Origin: Tyto alba | Taxonomy: Eukaryota; Chordata; Aves; Strigiformes; Tytonidae | Length of the DNA: 64,000 nucleotides | Direction: 5' to 3' | Assembly (NCBI RefSeq): GCF_018691265.1 | Contig: NW_024881278.1 | Span: 6,197,501 to 6,261,500 of the forward strand | Part shown: positions 60,312 through 64,000 of the stretch, piece after piece | Layout: every line of letters begins with the position of its first letter | Numbering within the stretch: the stretch's first letter is position 1 | Notes under the pieces: generated by a model | The model's input: the letters and a program-made list of their open reading frames with translations, nothing else | Databases searched by the model: none | Told to the model about the DNA's origin: nothing | Made by a program: the position numbers and the translations under genes

Positions 60312-63300
60312 GAGTTATCATTCCACTTCCCTATGACAAATACATACCCTAAAAGTACTCACATAAAGTAGCCTTGGTGAACAAATCAGAAAGCCATTCA
60401 TATAGATTTTACTGTTCAATATTTTTAATTCCATTAATGTAGATGTACATAAGTCCATGCACTCAGCTACCTAAGGCAACTCAAACCGTCGTATTATATC
60501 TGCACAGCTCTTTCTTGCCAGTTGTCTCTGAACTTTGGACAGAACTTTTTCAAGAAACACTAGTTGCTTTTTTGGGGTGTCATCTCAACTGCAACTGAAC
60601 CTCAATTTGTGAAAGGAGCACTGAGCCTATACCTCAAAGGAATTCAAGACAAAGTGAATGAGGAAACACTTTCTGCATGGTTTGGGGCCTTAGCTGAATC
60701 CTCACACTGCAGCAAATCAGTTGAGAATAATTTTTGCTTTTCTGCTGGTAATCTTAGGATGAGTTCTTTTGTGGCTGTGATTCTACCCAGTCATATATGA
60801 TATTCTGCCCAGATACGTGATTGATGTATGATTCTGCCTAGCTCATACTGCAATCAGCAAATTCTGAAGGATCATGTGCCATGCATTCATATTTACTTAT
60901 ATAGATAAAATCTATTTTAACTTTACCAAACTAAACTTGCCAATAGAGTTCTAGAAGTAGAAGGAAACACTCCTTAAGGAAATAAAACCATTGCTGGTGG
61001 GATGCTTGGTCTAGTTGAATTCAGAAATCAGCCAAAGATTCTCCCTTGTGTATCTTCTAAAATGCAGTGGCTCCCAGCCCTGTTGTATGTAAATCAAAAT
61101 CCACTCTCTGCCACCTTTAGCAGCAAGCCCCAGCTCACCAGTTGCTGCTATACTGCGCTGTTACCACTGTTAAGGCAGAAGTAACAACACTACCTAATAA
61201 CAGATTTGTATTAACTGCATGCATCTTAAAATAACACTGGAGCACTACAGCTATTTTTTTTTTCTTTTTCAGAGGGGGCAATATCAAATAGTCCAGCTCT
61301 AAACTTGACCCTCTTAAATTGCATTCTGCTGAATATTGACCAAATGACTACAAATCCTAGTTGCACAAACCAGTATAACTAAAGGTGGTATGGACACAAA
61401 TGAAAGCCTGATGTTTACATATGGCACACTCAAAGCCAGTTTAGCCAATTCTTCTGATGTATATTCACAAATGTAGCAAAATGGCTGGCGAGTTGATATG
61501 TAAAGACATGGTTGGGTGTTTTTCCCTACTGAAACAATTATCTTCTGGCTAATTGGGATCACTACACTTGTGTTAGTCCTGGAAATAGTTTTAATCAACT
61601 CTTATGGTACCAACTCATGAAGAATTTAAAGAAAAAATGAAATTCCAGGATGTGAAAAATTACTGAATTACAGAGCAATCTTTAGTGTTTTAATTGAGCA
61701 ATTTTCTCAGAATATGGGGGGAATGATTCATGCAGTTCCCCACCTCCACAAGCAATTTTTGCCAACCCATCTGCCACCCCAAATGTTTCGTCCAAAGCAA
61801 CCCTGTCAGTGGACTTCTGCTCCCTCTGCTGGATCTGCAAAAATAGGTGTTAATAGACCCAAATCTGTTTCGTTAGGAGGCAAGAGGATAACTTTATCTG
61901 GTTTCACCAAGAGAGAGATTGTGCCCTAGCACTAGCTCCAAAATGGTGGTGACATCACTGCTAAGACTGACTTGCAAATAAGTAGCAAATAAACAGCTGT
62001 AATACTTTTAAACAAACAACCCCCCCAAAAAAACATGGGGAAACATCAGTTAAAAATAAAAGTGCCAGAAGTAAAAGATTATAATTTTTTAAACACTCTC
62101 TATAAAGAGGTGTAATCAAAAGGAAATGACAACACCCATTTAAGCTTTCAGCATTTCTTTCTACCTTTAGCAGTTGTTTCCTCCTAACACATGAGCATGC
62201 TGCAACACGACATGATGGCTCATTGCCACGTGTGATGGGAGAAAAAAAAAAAATCATCCTTACAATGGACAATAAAGTCTTGCTTCTGCATTCCAAGTCA
62301 GAAACAAATAAAACCTGAATTCCATTAAAAGCTCTGTTCATGTGAGCTTTCCTGTAGTCTTCACTATAGATGCTTTTAGTATCTGACTACTTAGAAATCA
62401 CAAGAGTGTTGAACTGTTTAGTGACTCTGATCCTCCCTTCAGTAAACTGATCCGGTGATAAAATGTAAAGGGCTTGTGCTATTTGCATTTTTACTCAGTT
62501 TAGTCACAGATCACAAAATAAATTAGTAAACTGAGCTACAAGGCTTCCAATTTGCAGCAACCAAACCTTCTAAATAATCATCTATGCTTAAATACACAAA
62601 TCCCTTAAAATGTAATAATTTCTTTGTCAACTAAAACAGTTACAAAAATTCCATGCCCCAAATGCTTCCACATAATGATTGCTTTAAAGAAATCATACAA
62701 ATGAAAGTACACAATTTCTCCCTAATATACTCCAGAGAATTAAAAATATCCAATGAACTGAAATGCTAAAATCACCCATGGTATTCCTTCAGAGCTGTCA
62801 AACACTGTTCCTCCAGTTGCATAAAAGAGAATTGAGAGCTGTTTTCTTGTTCAAAAGATCAGAAATCCTGACATGGTACAGGTGCCTGTATCACAAAAAC
62901 GACCGCCACAAATGCCAGCAATTAGCATCATTACTGGCAGCATCTGAAAAGCAGCCAAATTCATGGAGACTGAACAAATCTCCCACTGCTCAGGTTGATC
63001 CTTCCAGGTCAGGGCTAAAGCACATTTGCGGACCTTGCAGGGGAATTTGTAGCGCTCCTGTTACACCATTTATCATGCTTCTGTGGCTAGCCACTTACAC
63101 AAATGGCTTTGAAAAATTGTAACTCCATGAAAATATGGGTACGTGGCACATTAAATATCAGGTCTCTGTTTAACATAAATTATTTTGTTAGATATGTCCA
63201 GGATAATAACTTAAGCACAACATAACTATGATTGTGTCAGAATTAGGTCACAGAGATGCTTAAGTTCTCATTGATGTGGCCCTGAATTGCCTCTTTCAGT

Positions 63301-64000
63301 GCAATTTTAGTATATACAGTCAAACCTTTTTTTGATAAACAGGCGTAAATCAGCACACTTTTCAGGCATGTTTCTGTGATATCTTAGTTGGAATTTGCAA
63401 CATCTTAGGGTAAATGTTACAGTTTCACTTGACCTACATTAAAAATATTTAAGAGTTTAAAAAAATACTCCTTTCAGTCATATGCTAATGATTCTAAACA
63501 GTGCTCCAGTCAACACATTAAAAAGTCTAAATAGATTTCACTATGACTTTACATCTTCTTAGTAAATTAGGTATAACAGTTAGTAAATGGATGTACTGAG
63601 GGCATTGTAAAGTTGCCACTCAGCTATGCAATAATAAAGGGACCATGCAGTTCTAAAAAAAAATACAAACGTGCCATGAGAGTTTAAAAAAAAAAATTTA
63701 AAAACCACAGGAACTATGTATTCCTATGTATCCCACTGGGTATAGAAATACTTCTGCGGTGATATATTTTCTTCACGTATCACAGAAATATTGAAGATGA
63801 AAAAGTGTGTGGTTTCAGTTTGCAATGCTTTGTTTCTGAACGTGTGATTTGTTCATTGTCACTGCTAAAGGGGTGCAGGCACACACTTGCTTCAGCACTG
63901 CACATTCCTTCCTGATGCTCATCTCATCTCTCCACTCTGATATTTCCCAACAATACTGGTCATCTAAATACTGTTAATCCTTTTAGCAAGCACTAATAAT
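60312..64000. other. Unannotated non-coding stretch
   Basis: Unique AT-rich DNA with short A- and T-runs (for example 61253-61263 and 62241-62252). Open frames at 61961-62341 (minus, 126 codons) and 62763-63122 (plus, 119 codons) have no recognised content or splice borders. No gene is called. Confidence 0.4.

Noticed and set aside
61961..62341. 126-codon minus-strand frame
   Set aside because: Low-complexity hydrophobic content, no domain and no splice support.
1..64000. Bacterial, phage or CRISPR-like systems
   Set aside because: There are no dense coding frames, ribosome binding sites, spacer-repeat arrays or operon structure; composition and repeats indicate vertebrate nuclear DNA.
1..64000. 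Endogenous retrovirus or full-length LINE
   Set aside because: No reverse transcriptase, integrase, gag-like frame or paired LTRs were seen. Only the 3' scrap of CR1 is present.

Overview
The window looks like AT-rich nuclear DNA of a bird, or at least a sauropsid. It has no dense gene packing, ribosome binding sites or operons, and it holds long stretches without open frames. CpG is scarce, simple-sequence tracts are frequent and interspersed repeats are few. The clearest taxonomic mark is a short copy of the CR1 LINE 3' end at 484-550, in the form typical of bird genomes. No mammalian SINEs or L1 sequence were seen. Several short, worn, partly palindromic repeats (19327-19411, 15018-15090, 34327-34410, 50326-50390 and weaker ones) resemble old interspersed repeats that I recall from bird, turtle and crocodilian DNA. 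A MIR-like/LINE-tail element lies at 42205-42365.

Layout: I recognise no annotated gene, tRNA, rRNA or CRISPR array. The left part (1-13 kb) holds the CR1 fragment, a long GGAT array (2224-2314) and homopolymer tracts. The middle (13-36 kb) holds a TA/CA tract, the palindromic repeat at 19.3 kb, a long T tract at 27.3 kb and a compound ATT/AAATTT array (29979-30092). The right part (36-64 kb) holds C/A, AAAC and poly-A tracts (longest 36 A at 56543-56578) and the MIR-like element. Five stretches have unique, A/T-patterned sequence with TAAT/ATTA motifs and no simple repeats. They could be conserved regulatory elements, which one sequence cannot show.

The most testable content is a set of splice-bounded candidate exons. 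Two open stretches lie between plausible acceptor and donor sites (14142-14572, 143 codons; 5032-5305, 91 codons). Smaller ones are at 53140-53325, 42411-42488, 6056-6121 and 49416-49489 on + and at 30724-30847 and 18986-19007 on -. A splice-perfect but non-open one is at 21347-21402. None encodes a domain I recognise. Pseudo-exons with good splice signals are common in vertebrate introns, so each is held at low confidence. The most economical reading is a gene desert or the inside of a very large intron. I found no convincing new biological system.
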